Shown: positions 49,058 through 57,011 of the stretch, in pieces
How the letters are laid out: each line of letters starts with the position of its first letter
How positions within the stretch are numbered: the stretch's first letter is position 1
From: Pseudolysinimonas_A sp049651805
GTDB taxonomy: Bacteria; Actinomycetota; Actinomycetes; Actinomycetales; Microbacteriaceae
Direction: 5' to 3'
Length of the DNA stretch: 64,000 nt
Assembly: GCF_049651805.1 (NCBI RefSeq)
Contig: NZ_JBASCU010000005.1
Span: forward strand, 1 to 64,000
Position numbers and translations under genes: made by a program
Notes under the pieces: model-generated
Database searches by the model: none
Told to the model about the DNA's origin: nothing
What the model saw: only the letters and a program-made list of their open reading frames with translations

Positions 49058-49747
49058 TTACGCCGGCAGGGCCGCCGCGACGAGGGCGGCGAGTTGTGCC
49101 GGCTTGCTCAGCATCGGCCAGTGCCCGGTCGGGAGTTCGACGATCTCGAAGTTCTTCACGGCGGCGAGTTCGGCGACGTAGGGATGTTGCTTCGCCATGA
49201 GCTCGCGCAGGGTCGCCTCCGACATCTCGCACGTGATCACCGTGACCGGCACGTCGTAGCGGCGGGGATCGGAGAGCACCTGCTTCTCGGTCGCCACCTT
49301 CTCGGGGATCGGCAGCGCGCGCGCCGCGAAGGCCGCCCAGCGCTCATCGTCCATGTCGACGACCGTCTCGTCGTCGAATTCTTCGCGGGGCGGCAAGGGC
49401 ACCATCCCGTCGACGGCCGTGAACTCGTCGTTGATCAATCCGCCGTCGCCGAGCGGCCCCGAATCGACGTAGATCACCTTCGCAATACGCTTGGGTCGCG
49501 CATCCACGACGGCGTGCGCAACCGCGCCGCCACCCGAATGCCCGACGAGCACGACCGGGCCGGTCGTGGCATCCACGAGCCCGATGACGAAGTCGACCTG
49601 ATCGCGCAGCCCCACCTCGGGGTCGGCGGGCTTCAAGCCCGGCAGCGTGATGGGTTTCGGCTCGTGACCCGCCGCGCGCACGGCGGGAATGATGTCGTCC
49701 CACGCAGAGGAGTCGAGCCAGAAGCCGGGAATGAGGATGACGTCCAT
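49058..49747 (-). CDS. Alpha/beta fold hydrolase (EstC-like)
   Basis: A 229-residue hydrolase. Blocks: DVILIPGFWLDSSAWDDI (oxyanion region), VVLVGHSGGGAVAHAVVDAR with nucleophile Ser, and a C-terminal His (LPTGHWPMLSKP). It resembles the small pheromone/ester hydrolase group with acid-limb alpha/beta fold. Substrate unknown. The ATG has TACCCT (49754-49759) 6 nt upstream. It is convergent with the acyl-CoA oxidase-like gene. Confidence 0.87.
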   Translation of the reverse strand: MDVILIPGFWLDSSAWDDIIPAVRAAGHEPKPITLPGLKPADPEVGLRDQVDFVIGLVDATTGPVVLVGHSGGGAVAHAVVDARPKRIAKVIYVDSGPLGDGGLINDEFTAVDGMVPLPPREEFDDETVVDMDDERWAAFAARALPIPEKVATEKQVLSDPRRYDVPVTVITCEMSEATLRELMAKQHPYVAELAAVKNFEIVELPTGHWPMLSKPAQLAALVAAALPA

Positions 49748-49753
49748 CGCTCC

Positions 49754-49759
49754 AGGGTA
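49754..49759 (-). promoter_or_regulatory. Candidate -10 for leaderless hydrolase transcript
   Basis: TACCCT, 6 nt before the ATG at 49747 (minus strand). Confidence 0.5.
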
Positions 49760-49782
49760 GGCAGCACCCCCGTCACGGGCCC

Positions 49783-49811
49783 TTGACGGTCTGACGCTGC
49801 CGCCTTATAGT
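49783..49811 (+). promoter_or_regulatory. Promoter of the arsR-like gene
   Basis: -35 TTGACG (49783-49788), 17-bp spacer, -10 TATAGT (49806-49811): one of the best promoters in the window. Transcription would start near 49818, almost at the GTG (49822). Confidence 0.8.
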
Positions 49812-49827
49812 TCACACTATTGTGAAC
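49810..49827 (+). promoter_or_regulatory. ArsR-type operator over the start codon
   Basis: GTTCACA-CTAT-TGTGAAC: perfect 7-bp arms overlapping the end of the -10 box and the GTG start at 49822. Binding would block the promoter; the same bases encode the first residues. Confidence 0.75.
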
Positions 49828-50187
49828 CATCAAGAGGACGACGAGAGGCTCGACGCCGTATTCGCGGCGCTGGCGAGTCCACATCGTCGCCGCGTCGTCG
49901 ACGTGCTCGCGTCGCAGCCCGCTTCGATCCAGCAGGTCGCCGAGCAGGTGGGGCTCTCGTTGACGGCCATCAACCGCCACCTCGCCGTCCTTGAGGCCGC
50001 CGGGCTCATCCGCCGACTCAAGAGCGGACGGGTCAACTTCCTGGCCGTGCGCCGCGAGGGGTTGCTCGCCGTCCGCCGCTGGCTGGACGGCTACAGCCCG
50101 CACTGGGGCTCGGACACCGAGACCCTCGAGAACTACGTGGCCGCGATCACGCGTACACCGGCGAACAAGAAGGAGAGCACCCCGTGA
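49822..50187 (+). CDS. ArsR family winged-helix regulator
   Basis: Regulator of 121 residues. The winged-helix core is ERLDAVFAALASPHRRRVVD, VAEQVGLSLTAINRHLAVLE and LIRRLKSGRVNFLAVRREGL. No clear metal-binding Cys cluster, so it may not be a metal sensor; similar small proteins lie next to YCII or START-domain genes. It is probably autorepressed through the palindrome at its start. The stop overlaps the next gene (ATGA). Confidence 0.9.
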   Translation: MNHQEDDERLDAVFAALASPHRRRVVDVLASQPASIQQVAEQVGLSLTAINRHLAVLEAAGLIRRLKSGRVNFLAVRREGLLAVRRWLDGYSPHWGSDTETLENYVAAITRTPANKKESTP

Positions 50188-50474
50188 AGAAGTTCATGTT
50201 CCTCTACAAGGGTTACGTGACCCCGACCCCAGAGATCGGTGACGCGTGGATGTCGTGGTTTGCGTCGATGGGTGACCGGATGATCGACAGCGGCAATCCC
50301 ATGAGCGGTGGAGCGGAGGTTACCCCGCAGGGGGTCCAGCCGATCGAAACGGGCCTCGAGTCTCTGTCGGGCTACTCGATTCTCAACGCCGAGTCAGCCG
50401 ATGAGGCGATCGCCCTCGCGAAGACGAACCCGATGATCACCAGCGTGATCGTCTACGAGCTCGCGCGGATGTGA
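50184..50474 (+). CDS. YCII-like small protein
   Basis: A 96-residue protein, MKKFMFLYKGYVTPTPEIGD at the start with a dimeric alpha+beta barrel-like end (ILNAESADEAIALAKTNPMI). It resembles YCII-related proteins near ArsR-type regulators. It is coupled to the regulator and likely under its control. Its reaction is unknown; YCII domains can be enzymes or stress sensors. Confidence 0.75.
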   Translation: MKKFMFLYKGYVTPTPEIGDAWMSWFASMGDRMIDSGNPMSGGAEVTPQGVQPIETGLESLSGYSILNAESADEAIALAKTNPMITSVIVYELARM

Positions 50475-50492
50475 GCGCACCGACCGATCCGG

Positions 50493-51209
50493 TCAGACGA
50501 CGCCGGACACTCCCAACAACGTTCCGATGAGGAACGTCGCGCCGAGGGCGAGCGCCCCGCCGATCACGACCCGCAGGGTGGGCCGCAGCCACGGACTGCC
50601 GCCGATCCACGCGCTCACGGCTCCCGTGGCGGCGAGGGCGGCGAGCACGGCGACGAAGGTGAGCGGGATGCGCACCGGCTCCGGCAGCAGCAGGATCGCG
50701 GCGAACGGCAGCAGACCGCCGACCGTGAACGCCGCCGCCGAGGCGCCCGCAGCCTGCCAGGGACTGACGACATCCTCTTCCCGGATGCCGAGCTCGGCGT
50801 CGAGGTGAGCGGCGAGCGCGTCGTGGGTCGTGAGCTCGATCGCCACCTGCCGGGCGGTCGCGGGGGACATGCCCTTGGCGGCGTAGAGGCCGGCCAGCTC
50901 GTCGAGCTCCTCGTCGGGCATGTCGCGCAGCTCGCGGGTCTCCTTGGCGATGAGCGCGCGCTGGCTGTCGCGTTGGCTGCTCACCGACACGTACTCCCCG
51001 AGCGCCATCGAGACGGCGCCGCCGACGAGGCCGGCGGCACCGGCGGTGAGAATCGGGGCGAACGCGGGAGTCGCACCTGCGACACCGACGACGATCGCCG
51101 CGACCGACACGATGCCGTCGTTCGCGCCGAGCACGCCGGCGCGCAGCCAGTTGAGGCGGCTCGCGAGTCCGTTGCCGTGCGGCTCGTCGGGATGCTGGGC
51201 GTCGTGCAT
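50493..51209 (-). CDS. VIT1/CCC1-family metal transporter
   Basis: Membrane protein of 238 residues with five helices. Family signature: NWLRAGVLGANDGIVSVAAI in helix 1, EYVSVSSQRDSQRALIAKET before the cytoplasmic domain, and an acidic helix pair (EELDELAGLYAAKGMSPATA) that binds metal. Relatives (VIT1/CCC1) carry Fe2+ or Mn2+; the bacterial role may be iron or manganese export. The ATG starts at 51209, 133 bp from the divergent DUF2231 gene. Confidence 0.92.
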   Translation of the reverse strand: MHDAQHPDEPHGNGLASRLNWLRAGVLGANDGIVSVAAIVVGVAGATPAFAPILTAGAAGLVGGAVSMALGEYVSVSSQRDSQRALIAKETRELRDMPDEELDELAGLYAAKGMSPATARQVAIELTTHDALAAHLDAELGIREEDVVSPWQAAGASAAAFTVGGLLPFAAILLLPEPVRIPLTFVAVLAALAATGAVSAWIGGSPWLRPTLRVVIGGALALGATFLIGTLLGVSGVV

Positions 51210-51342
51210 CCGCCCAGCACACCACGTCGGGCACGACCTCGCTAGCTCGGTGCGAGCCGCCGCGCAAGCCCTTCTGTGCGTCAGCAGGCCCTACGTACCG
51301 TGAGGTCTCCGGCCTTTCATCGACGAGAGACGAGGTAGCGCC

Positions 51343-51846
51343 ATGACCGACACCCCACTTCGACGGGCGAAGCGACCCGCCACCCCGATCGCGGGGCCGT
51401 ACGGGCATCCGTTCCATCCGATGCTCGTCACGGTGCCGATCGGGGCCTGGCTGATGGCCGTGATCTTCGACATCGTCGCCTTCGCCGGCGACGACCCCGC
51501 GGCGTTCACGACCGGCGCGCGATGGCTCTATGGCCTCGGGGTGCTCGCCGCCGTCGTCGCGGCCGTGTTCGGGCTGCTCGACTACACGCGCCTCACGCCG
51601 GGAACCCGCGCTCGCAAGATCGCCACCACCCACCTGGTGCTCAACCTCACCGCCGTCGTGATCTTCACGGCCGCGTGGGCGGTGCACCTCGGCAGCGACG
51701 ACCCGTCCGCGCTCGGACTCGTGCTGGGCATCATCGGACTGCTGGGTCTGGGAGTCTCCGGGTTCCTCGGCGGTGAGCTGGTGTACCGACACGGCGTGCG
51801 GGTGGCCGACGAAACGGATCAGGCCGGCGCTCACGAGTCGGCCTGA
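51343..51846 (+). CDS. DUF2231 family membrane protein
   Basis: A 167-residue membrane protein with four helices and the family start PYGHPFHPMLVTVPIGAWLM (conserved His-Pro). Helices are near residues 27-47, 62-84, 99-120 and 126-150. DUF2231 proteins are of unknown function, some linked to respiratory or haem-binding proteins. ATG has GACGAGGTAGCG upstream. The SDR gene follows by 2 bp. Confidence 0.9.
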   Translation: MTDTPLRRAKRPATPIAGPYGHPFHPMLVTVPIGAWLMAVIFDIVAFAGDDPAAFTTGARWLYGLGVLAAVVAAVFGLLDYTRLTPGTRARKIATTHLVLNLTAVVIFTAAWAVHLGSDDPSALGLVLGIIGLLGLGVSGFLGGELVYRHGVRVADETDQAGAHESA

Positions 51847-51848
51847 GC

Positions 51849-52739
51849 ATGCGCCGACGCCTCGATGCGTCGACGGTCGTCGTGATCGTGGGCGCATCGA
51901 GCGGCATCGGGCGGGCCGCCGCTCTGCGGTTCGCGCGTCACGGGTGTCGCCTCGTGCTGGCCGCGCGGAGCCGGTCGAGCCTCACCGAGGTGGCCGATCA
52001 GTGCGTCGGATTTGGGGCCGAGGCGGGCATCGTGGTGGCCGACATCACGCGACCGGGTGAGGTGGAGCGCATCGCCGACGAGGCACAGCGTCGGTTCGGT
52101 CGCATCGACGTGTGGGTGGCCGCCGCCAGCGTGTTCGGCTACGGCGAGATCGACCGGATGCCGGCCGCCGAGGCCCGCGCGATCATCGACACCAATCTGC
52201 ACGGCACCATCGACCAGGTGCGGGCCGCACTTCCCGCCCTCCGGGGTTCCGGTGGGGTGGTCGTGATCGTCGGGTCGGTGTTCTCCGCCCTCGCCAGCCC
52301 TTACGTGTGGGCGTACGTGGCGAGCAAGCACGCGGTCGCGGGCTTCGCGGCCTCGGTGCGCCAAGAGCTGCGTCGCGGCCCACATCCGGTGGATGTGGCG
52401 ATGATCTGGCCCGCAACGACCGACACCCCCATCTACCAGCACGCTGCCAACCGCACCGGTCGCAGCATCCACCCCATCCCGCCGGCCGTCGAACCCGACC
52501 GCGTCGCGCGTGCCATCGTCCGGGCGTCAGTGCGCCCGCGGCGGCGGCGGGTCGTCGGTATGGTTCAGGGGTCGTTCCTCGCTCTTCACGCCGTGGCCCC
52601 TGGCGTCGCCGACCGGGTCCTCGCCGTCACGATGAGTCGCCTCGGGTTGCGCCGACCGCCGATGCCTCCGACCTCGGGAACGGTGGAGGCGCCCGACCCG
52701 CGGTCGAATGCGATCACCGGGGGGTGGCGCCAGCGGTGA
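51849..52739 (+). CDS. Short-chain dehydrogenase/reductase (SDR)
   Basis: NAD(P)-dependent oxidoreductase of 296 residues. Cofactor motif GASSGIGRAAALRFARHG at about residues 15-32, VVADITRPGEV with an acidic residue, and catalytic YVASKHAVAGFAASV (Tyr-x-x-x-Lys). The C-terminal 40 residues extend past the usual core and end with a proline-rich tail. Substrate unknown. It is convergent with the histidine kinase gene by an overlap of 26 bp. Confidence 0.9.
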   Translation: MRRRLDASTVVVIVGASSGIGRAAALRFARHGCRLVLAARSRSSLTEVADQCVGFGAEAGIVVADITRPGEVERIADEAQRRFGRIDVWVAAASVFGYGEIDRMPAAEARAIIDTNLHGTIDQVRAALPALRGSGGVVVIVGSVFSALASPYVWAYVASKHAVAGFAASVRQELRRGPHPVDVAMIWPATTDTPIYQHAANRTGRSIHPIPPAVEPDRVARAIVRASVRPRRRRVVGMVQGSFLALHAVAPGVADRVLAVTMSRLGLRRPPMPPTSGTVEAPDPRSNAITGGWRQR

Positions 52740-54708
52740 GGTCAGCCTCGCGAAACAGCGGAAGCTCGACGATCGCCGTCGTTCCGGTGGTGCCGTCGCT
52801 CCGCAGCTCGACCCGGCCACCCATGCGGGTGACCAGATCGCGCACGATCGGCAGACCCAGGCCCGTGCCGGGCACGAAGTCTTTCCCTGCCGCCACGCGA
52901 TGGAAGCGCTCGAAGACTTTGCCCAGCTCGCTTGGCGGGATGCCGCGCCCGGTGTCGGTGATCTCGACGTGGGCGAAGTCGCCGACCGCCGCGGTCGTGA
53001 TGTCGATCCGCCCGCCGGGCGGGGTGAACTTGATCGCGTTGGCGAGGAGGTTGACGAGGATGCGGTCGAGACCGAGACGATCGGCCGCGACGACGCGTTG
53101 GCCGTCGTCGACCACTGCGACGGTGACGTGGGCGCGCTCGGCGATCGCGCTCAGGTCTTCGACACACTGCTTGATCGCCGCGCGCAGGTCGACCGCGTTT
53201 GCTTCCCCACCCGACTGGCCCGCTTCCCGGGAGACATCGAGAAGATCTTCGACCAGGTCGGCGAGCCGGCGCGCGTTGCGCATGATGACCTCGACGCTCC
53301 GCCGTTCGCTCTCGGGGAGGTCGGCTTCGGCCAGGTCTTCGGCGTAGCCGAGGATGCTGGTCACCGGCGTGCGCAGCTCGTGGCTCACCGACGATACGAA
53401 CTCGTCCTTCTGAGCGGCGAGCGCGCGGAGGCGATCCGCCGCTTCCCGCTCGTGCACGAACGCGTCGGCGAGAGCCCGCGCCGCTTTGGTCTGTTCGGTG
53501 ACGTCGATCGCCTGGATCAGCAGCAGCGTCGCGTCGCCTGCGACGACGTTCACCGAGATTTCGAGGTGGTGGCCGTCGGGGAACGCGACGTCGGTCATGA
53601 CAGGGTCACCGGTGGACTCGGCGAGTTCCGCCAGCCGCACGCCGTCGACGAGCGTCCTGTCACCGTCCCGGCTGAGCCAGGAGGCGAGCATCCGTTCCCC
53701 GTTCGGGTTCGACTCCACGACGAGGTGGCCACCGCCGTCCTCTCGGCGCACGACGATGAACCCGGCGTCGGAACTGATGATCGCACCACGCAGCAGCTGC
53801 TCGCGTGCACTCAACCGCAGATAGAGGTCGTTTCGATCGTCCTGAGCCACCGCGAGCGGCAGCAGGGACACACCGAGGGCGAGGGTGAACAGCTGGATTA
53901 GTCCGATGAGCACCTCGCCATTCCCGTCGGCGAAGACCGCGAAGGCCCCCCCGCCGAGGAAGCTCAGCATGGTGATCGCGAAGCTCACCAGAGTGATCTC
54001 GATCAGGGTCACCCCCGCAGTGAACCGAAACGCTGCCCACGCCATCACCGGGATGATCAGGAACGCCACCGGAACGTATTGTCCCGGCCCGAACGCGACG
54101 ACGACGGCAGCGGCCAGCAGGGTCGCCTGAAGGAGCAGTTCGAACGCGCGGCGCGGGATGAACGAGGCGCGCGGGATGACCCCGAGCGCGCCGAGCAACA
54201 ACACCGAGCTGCCGTGCGAGGCGGCGACCTGAGCCGCAGTACCGAGGAGGTCGCCTTCGTTCAGCGCCACGACGAGCCCGACGAGCAACCCGGCAACGGC
54301 GGCTCCACCGCCGGTCGCGATGACGTACTGCGCGGCATCGGGGTGTCGAAAGCGGTGACCAGGGCGGCGTCCGTACCGGGTGATCGCCGGTACCAGCCAA
54401 GCCTCGGCGGCGTTGGCGATGCCGAAACCGATCGCTACCCACCAGAGGGTGCCGGCGACGAGATTCGCGGCCGTCGTGACCGCGACGATCAGCCCGGCGA
54501 CCGCAACGCCCCGACCTCGGGCGGCGAACACCGCGATCACCGAGATGCCGGCGGCCGGCCACCACGGGGCGGTCGACTCGCCCGGAAACCGGAGTTCGGC
54601 CGAGATGACGCTTGCGAAGAAGACGAGCACGAGCATCAGCGCGATCGACATCCAGTAACGCGGCGTCGTTTGACGGCGCACCGCTGCCGTCAAACTGTCG
54701 CGGTACAT
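52714..54708 (-). CDS. MASE1-type sensor histidine kinase
   Basis: Membrane sensor kinase of 664 residues. The N-terminal part (about 20-290) is a MASE1-like domain with eight or nine helices (SIALMLVLVFFASVISAELR, PWWPAAGISVIAVFAARG). A PAS-like region follows (about 320-420), then HisKA with FVSSVSHELRTPVTSILGYA (His phosphorylation site), and the ATPase with ILVNLLANAIKF (N box), ITDTGRGIPPSE (G1) and GTGLGLPIVRDL (G2). GGGGAGG stands before the ATG at 54708. A single-domain response regulator lies divergently next to it. Confidence 0.93.
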   Translation of the reverse strand: MYRDSLTAAVRRQTTPRYWMSIALMLVLVFFASVISAELRFPGESTAPWWPAAGISVIAVFAARGRGVAVAGLIVAVTTAANLVAGTLWWVAIGFGIANAAEAWLVPAITRYGRRPGHRFRHPDAAQYVIATGGGAAVAGLLVGLVVALNEGDLLGTAAQVAASHGSSVLLLGALGVIPRASFIPRRAFELLLQATLLAAAVVVAFGPGQYVPVAFLIIPVMAWAAFRFTAGVTLIEITLVSFAITMLSFLGGGAFAVFADGNGEVLIGLIQLFTLALGVSLLPLAVAQDDRNDLYLRLSAREQLLRGAIISSDAGFIVVRREDGGGHLVVESNPNGERMLASWLSRDGDRTLVDGVRLAELAESTGDPVMTDVAFPDGHHLEISVNVVAGDATLLLIQAIDVTEQTKAARALADAFVHEREAADRLRALAAQKDEFVSSVSHELRTPVTSILGYAEDLAEADLPESERRSVEVIMRNARRLADLVEDLLDVSREAGQSGGEANAVDLRAAIKQCVEDLSAIAERAHVTVAVVDDGQRVVAADRLGLDRILVNLLANAIKFTPPGGRIDITTAAVGDFAHVEITDTGRGIPPSELGKVFERFHRVAAGKDFVPGTGLGLPIVRDLVTRMGGRVELRSDGTTGTTAIVELPLFREADLTAGATPR

Positions 54709-54794
54709 GACCCCTCCCCACGCCCTGTCGCGGAATATACTGCGACCGTAGTCGCGCATGCTCTCGCCCGCGACGCCAGTACAGGGGGTCCCGC

Positions 54795-55160
54795 ATGGGC
54801 AGCGTTATCGTCGTCGAAGACGATGACGACATCCGGATGCTCATCGTGCGCAGGCTGGAGCGCGCCGGTCACGAGGTGCGTTCTGCGGTCGATGGGATCG
54901 ACGGGCTCGAACAGATTCGCGAGCGGATGCCCGATCTCGTCGTGCTCGACTGGATGATGCCGCGCCTCGACGGGCTGGGCGTCGCCGAGCAACTTCTCGC
55001 CGACGGGGGCGAGCGCCCGCGCATCCTCATGCTCACCGCGCGCAACCAGCAATCCGACATCGACCGGGCGCTCGCCGTCGGTGTCGACGACTTCCTCGTG
55101 AAGCCCTTCCTCGGGCCCGACCTGCTGGCGGCCGTCGACAAGCTGGTCGCCGCGGAATGA
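54795..55160 (+). CDS. Single-domain response regulator
   Basis: A stand-alone receiver of 121 residues. Acidic pocket Asp9-Asp11 (VVEDDDD), phosphorylation site Asp52 (VVLDWMM), Thr81 and Lys103 (FLVKPF). No output domain follows. Its probable partner is the divergent MASE1 kinase; the output then must be a protein interaction, as in CheY-like proteins. GGGGGT lies before the ATG. Confidence 0.92.
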   Translation: MGSVIVVEDDDDIRMLIVRRLERAGHEVRSAVDGIDGLEQIRERMPDLVVLDWMMPRLDGLGVAEQLLADGGERPRILMLTARNQQSDIDRALAVGVDDFLVKPFLGPDLLAAVDKLVAAE

Positions 55161-55207
55161 ACGAAACCCCCGCGGCGTCCTGAAGACCACTGCGCGGGGG
55201 CTTCGGA

Positions 55208-55283
55208 TGGTGGCTCCGACCGGCGTCGATCCGGTGACCTTCCGATTTTCAGTCGGACGCTCTACCAACTGAGCTACAGAGCC
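55208..55283 (-). tRNA. tRNA-Phe (GAA)
   Basis: Cloverleaf with acceptor GGCTCTG/CGGAGCC, anticodon loop CTGAAAA (GAA) and TTCGA-like T-loop (ATCGACGCCGG). CCA is encoded at the 3' end (55208-55210). A hairpin abuts the 5' end. Confidence 0.95.
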
Positions 55284-55303
55284 TCGGGAGGCAAGCCTCC
55301 CGA
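55284..55303 (-). terminator. Hairpin abutting the tRNA-Phe 5' end
   Basis: TCGGGAGGC-AA-GCCTCCCGA: 9-bp stem, 2-nt loop, ending exactly at the base before tRNA-Phe. Could be a terminator for tRNA-Asp or a processing signal. Confidence 0.55.
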
Positions 55304-55311
55304 TGGTGAGA

Positions 55312-55335
55312 AAGCCTTTCCTCGCGGAAAGGCTT
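55312..55335 (-). terminator. Hairpin between tRNA-Asp and tRNA-Phe
   Basis: AAGCCTTTCC-TCGC-GGAAAGGCTT: perfect 10-bp stem with a 4-nt loop, 7 bp downstream of the tRNA-Asp 3' end; possible partial terminator or RNase site. Confidence 0.6.
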
Positions 55336-55342
55336 CACTCCG

Positions 55343-55416
55343 CGACCCTGACGGGACTTGAACCCGCGACCTCCGCCGTGACAGGGCGGCACGCTAACCA
55401 ACTGCGCTACAGGGCC
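55343..55416 (-). tRNA. tRNA-Asp (GTC)
   Basis: Acceptor GGCCCTG/CAGGGTC, anticodon loop CTGTCAC (GTC) in the stem CCGCC/GGCGG, T-arm GTTCAAGTCC. No encoded CCA (CGG follows the discriminator G). Confidence 0.95.
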
Positions 55417-55449
55417 TTGCTATTGAGTTGTGGTGAAGCATCGATTGCG

Positions 55450-55522
55450 TGACCCCAACGGGATTCGAACCCGTGCTGCCGCCGTGAAAGGGCGGTGTCC
55501 TAGGCCACTAAACGATGGGGCC
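55450..55522 (-). tRNA. tRNA-Glu (TTC)
   Basis: Acceptor GGCCCCA/TGGGGTC, anticodon loop CTTTCAC (TTC) in CCGCC/GGCGG, T-arm GTTCGAATCC. CCA not encoded. First gene of the three-tRNA cluster. Confidence 0.95.
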
Positions 55523-55568
55523 GTGAAGTGCGACACGCAGGTGCGAACCGCACAGCAACCGAGGGTCA

Positions 55569-55598
55569 AGCATACGGTCGGCGGGTCGGAAACGCCAA
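55569..55598 (-). promoter_or_regulatory. Candidate promoter of the tRNA cluster
   Basis: -35 TTGGCG (55593-55598), 18-bp spacer, -10 TATGCT (55569-55574) on the minus strand, giving a leader of about 40 nt before tRNA-Glu. Confidence 0.55.
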
Positions 55599-55750
55599 TC
55601 GCCCCAGATGTCGGACACCCCGCAGATGTGCCGGACTGTTCGTGCCCCCTGAACTAGGTTCAAGTCGCCGTTGAAGGTTGTTGTTAGTGTTGCCGGTGTT
55701 GTTCCTGTGACGGCGCAAGGCGCACGGTGACGGGAAGATGCGGGGAAACC

Positions 55751-57001
55751 ATGGGACGCACGTCTAGTCGGGGGGCGAACGGCGCGCAGGCACCGTCAGG
55801 TGTTGCGCGCCGCTTCCGTGTGCTCGCTGCCACCCTCGCTCTCACACTGATTCCCGCGCTCGGCGGCATCGCGCCGACGAGCGCGTCGGTGATCGCCGAG
55901 TACCCGAGCTGGGAAGAGGTCGTCGCGGCCCAACGCAACGAAGCTCAGGCGAAGGCGTTGCGCGCCAGTCTCGAGGCGCAGCTGCAAGGGCTCCAGGACG
56001 AGGCGCAGCGCACGCAGGAGATCGCCGACGAGAAGGGCGAGATCTATTACCAGGCGCAGCAGGCGTACGACGAGCAGAAGGTCGTGACCGACGCACTGCT
56101 CGAGCAGACCGCCGCGGCCCAGGCCGAGGCCGACGAGGCCTACGCGGTCGCCGCGCAGGTCATCGCCGAGATGAGCAAGTCGGGCGGCTCGGGCGACCTC
56201 TCGCCGCGACTGTTCACCACGCCCGGCTCACCGGATGCGCTGCTCGACCGGCTGGAGCTCGGCCGCGTGATCGGCGACCGCTACGCCGATCTCTACGCGA
56301 ACGCGATCGAGCTGCGCAACCGCGCCGACGCGCTCGGGGACCAGGCCGAAGTCGCCCAGGGCATCCTCGAAGAGCTGCGGATCGCGGCCGAGAAGGCGTT
56401 CCAGGAGGCGCAGGCGGCGGCGGTCGCCGCTGCCGAGAAGCTCGCACAGACCGAGCGTGACATCGTCGAGGTGCGATCCCGCATCGAGTACCTCGCCGGG
56501 GTTCGCGAAGCGACGACGGCCGAATACAACGCCGGGCTCAGAGCCCTGTGGGGCGAGAACGCCGCCGGCGAGATCAGCCAGACGGGCTGGGCTCGCCCGG
56601 TCGGTGGCTACATCACGAGCCAGTACGGCTGGCGCACCAACCCGGTCAGCGGTGCGCGCCAGTTCCACACCGGCGTCGATCTCGCGGGCACCGGGTGCGG
56701 CGCGACCATCCGTGCGGCGCACGCCGGCGTGGTCACCTACGCCGGCTGGTTCGGCTCGTGGGGCTACTACGTCGCGATCGACAACCAGGACGGCACCGGC
56801 ACCGGCTACGCGCACATCGAGGCCGGCGGCATCGGTGTGCAGGTCGGACAGAAGGTCTCTCCCGGGCAGCCGATCGCACGGGTCGGCACGACGGGACAAT
56901 CCACCGGCTGCCACCTGCACTACATCGTGCGCGTGAACGGCAACCGCGACACCACCGAACCGGTGCAGTTCATGCGCAACCAGGGCATCACCCTCGGCTA
57001 G
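55751..57001 (+). CDS. M23 family metallopeptidase with coiled coil
   Basis: Secreted peptidoglycan endopeptidase of about 416 residues. The signal peptide (residues about 20-42, ALTLIPALGGIAPTSA) is followed by YPSWEEVVAAQRNEAQA, then a long coiled coil (about 55-255), then the M23 domain with WRTNPVSGARQFHTGVDLAG (His and Asp ligands) and GCHLHYIVRVNGN (HxH). The design is like EnvC/ RipA-type hydrolases. ATG at 55751 is preceded by GCGGGGAAACC. Coupled by 10 bp to a NlpC/P60 gene with the same N-terminal start. Confidence 0.92.
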   Translation: MGRTSSRGANGAQAPSGVARRFRVLAATLALTLIPALGGIAPTSASVIAEYPSWEEVVAAQRNEAQAKALRASLEAQLQGLQDEAQRTQEIADEKGEIYYQAQQAYDEQKVVTDALLEQTAAAQAEADEAYAVAAQVIAEMSKSGGSGDLSPRLFTTPGSPDALLDRLELGRVIGDRYADLYANAIELRNRADALGDQAEVAQGILEELRIAAEKAFQEAQAAAVAAAEKLAQTERDIVEVRSRIEYLAGVREATTAEYNAGLRALWGENAAGEISQTGWARPVGGYITSQYGWRTNPVSGARQFHTGVDLAGTGCGATIRAAHAGVVTYAGWFGSWGYYVAIDNQDGTGTGYAHIEAGGIGVQVGQKVSPGQPIARVGTTGQSTGCHLHYIVRVNGNRDTTEPVQFMRNQGITLG

Positions 57002-57011
57002 GAGCATCGCG

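Noticed and set aside
55523..55750. Possible c-di-AMP riboswitch before the peptidoglycan hydrolase genes
   Set aside because: Such riboswitches occur before cell-wall hydrolase genes in actinobacteria, but the 228 bp here lack its conserved helices and are partly the tRNA promoter.
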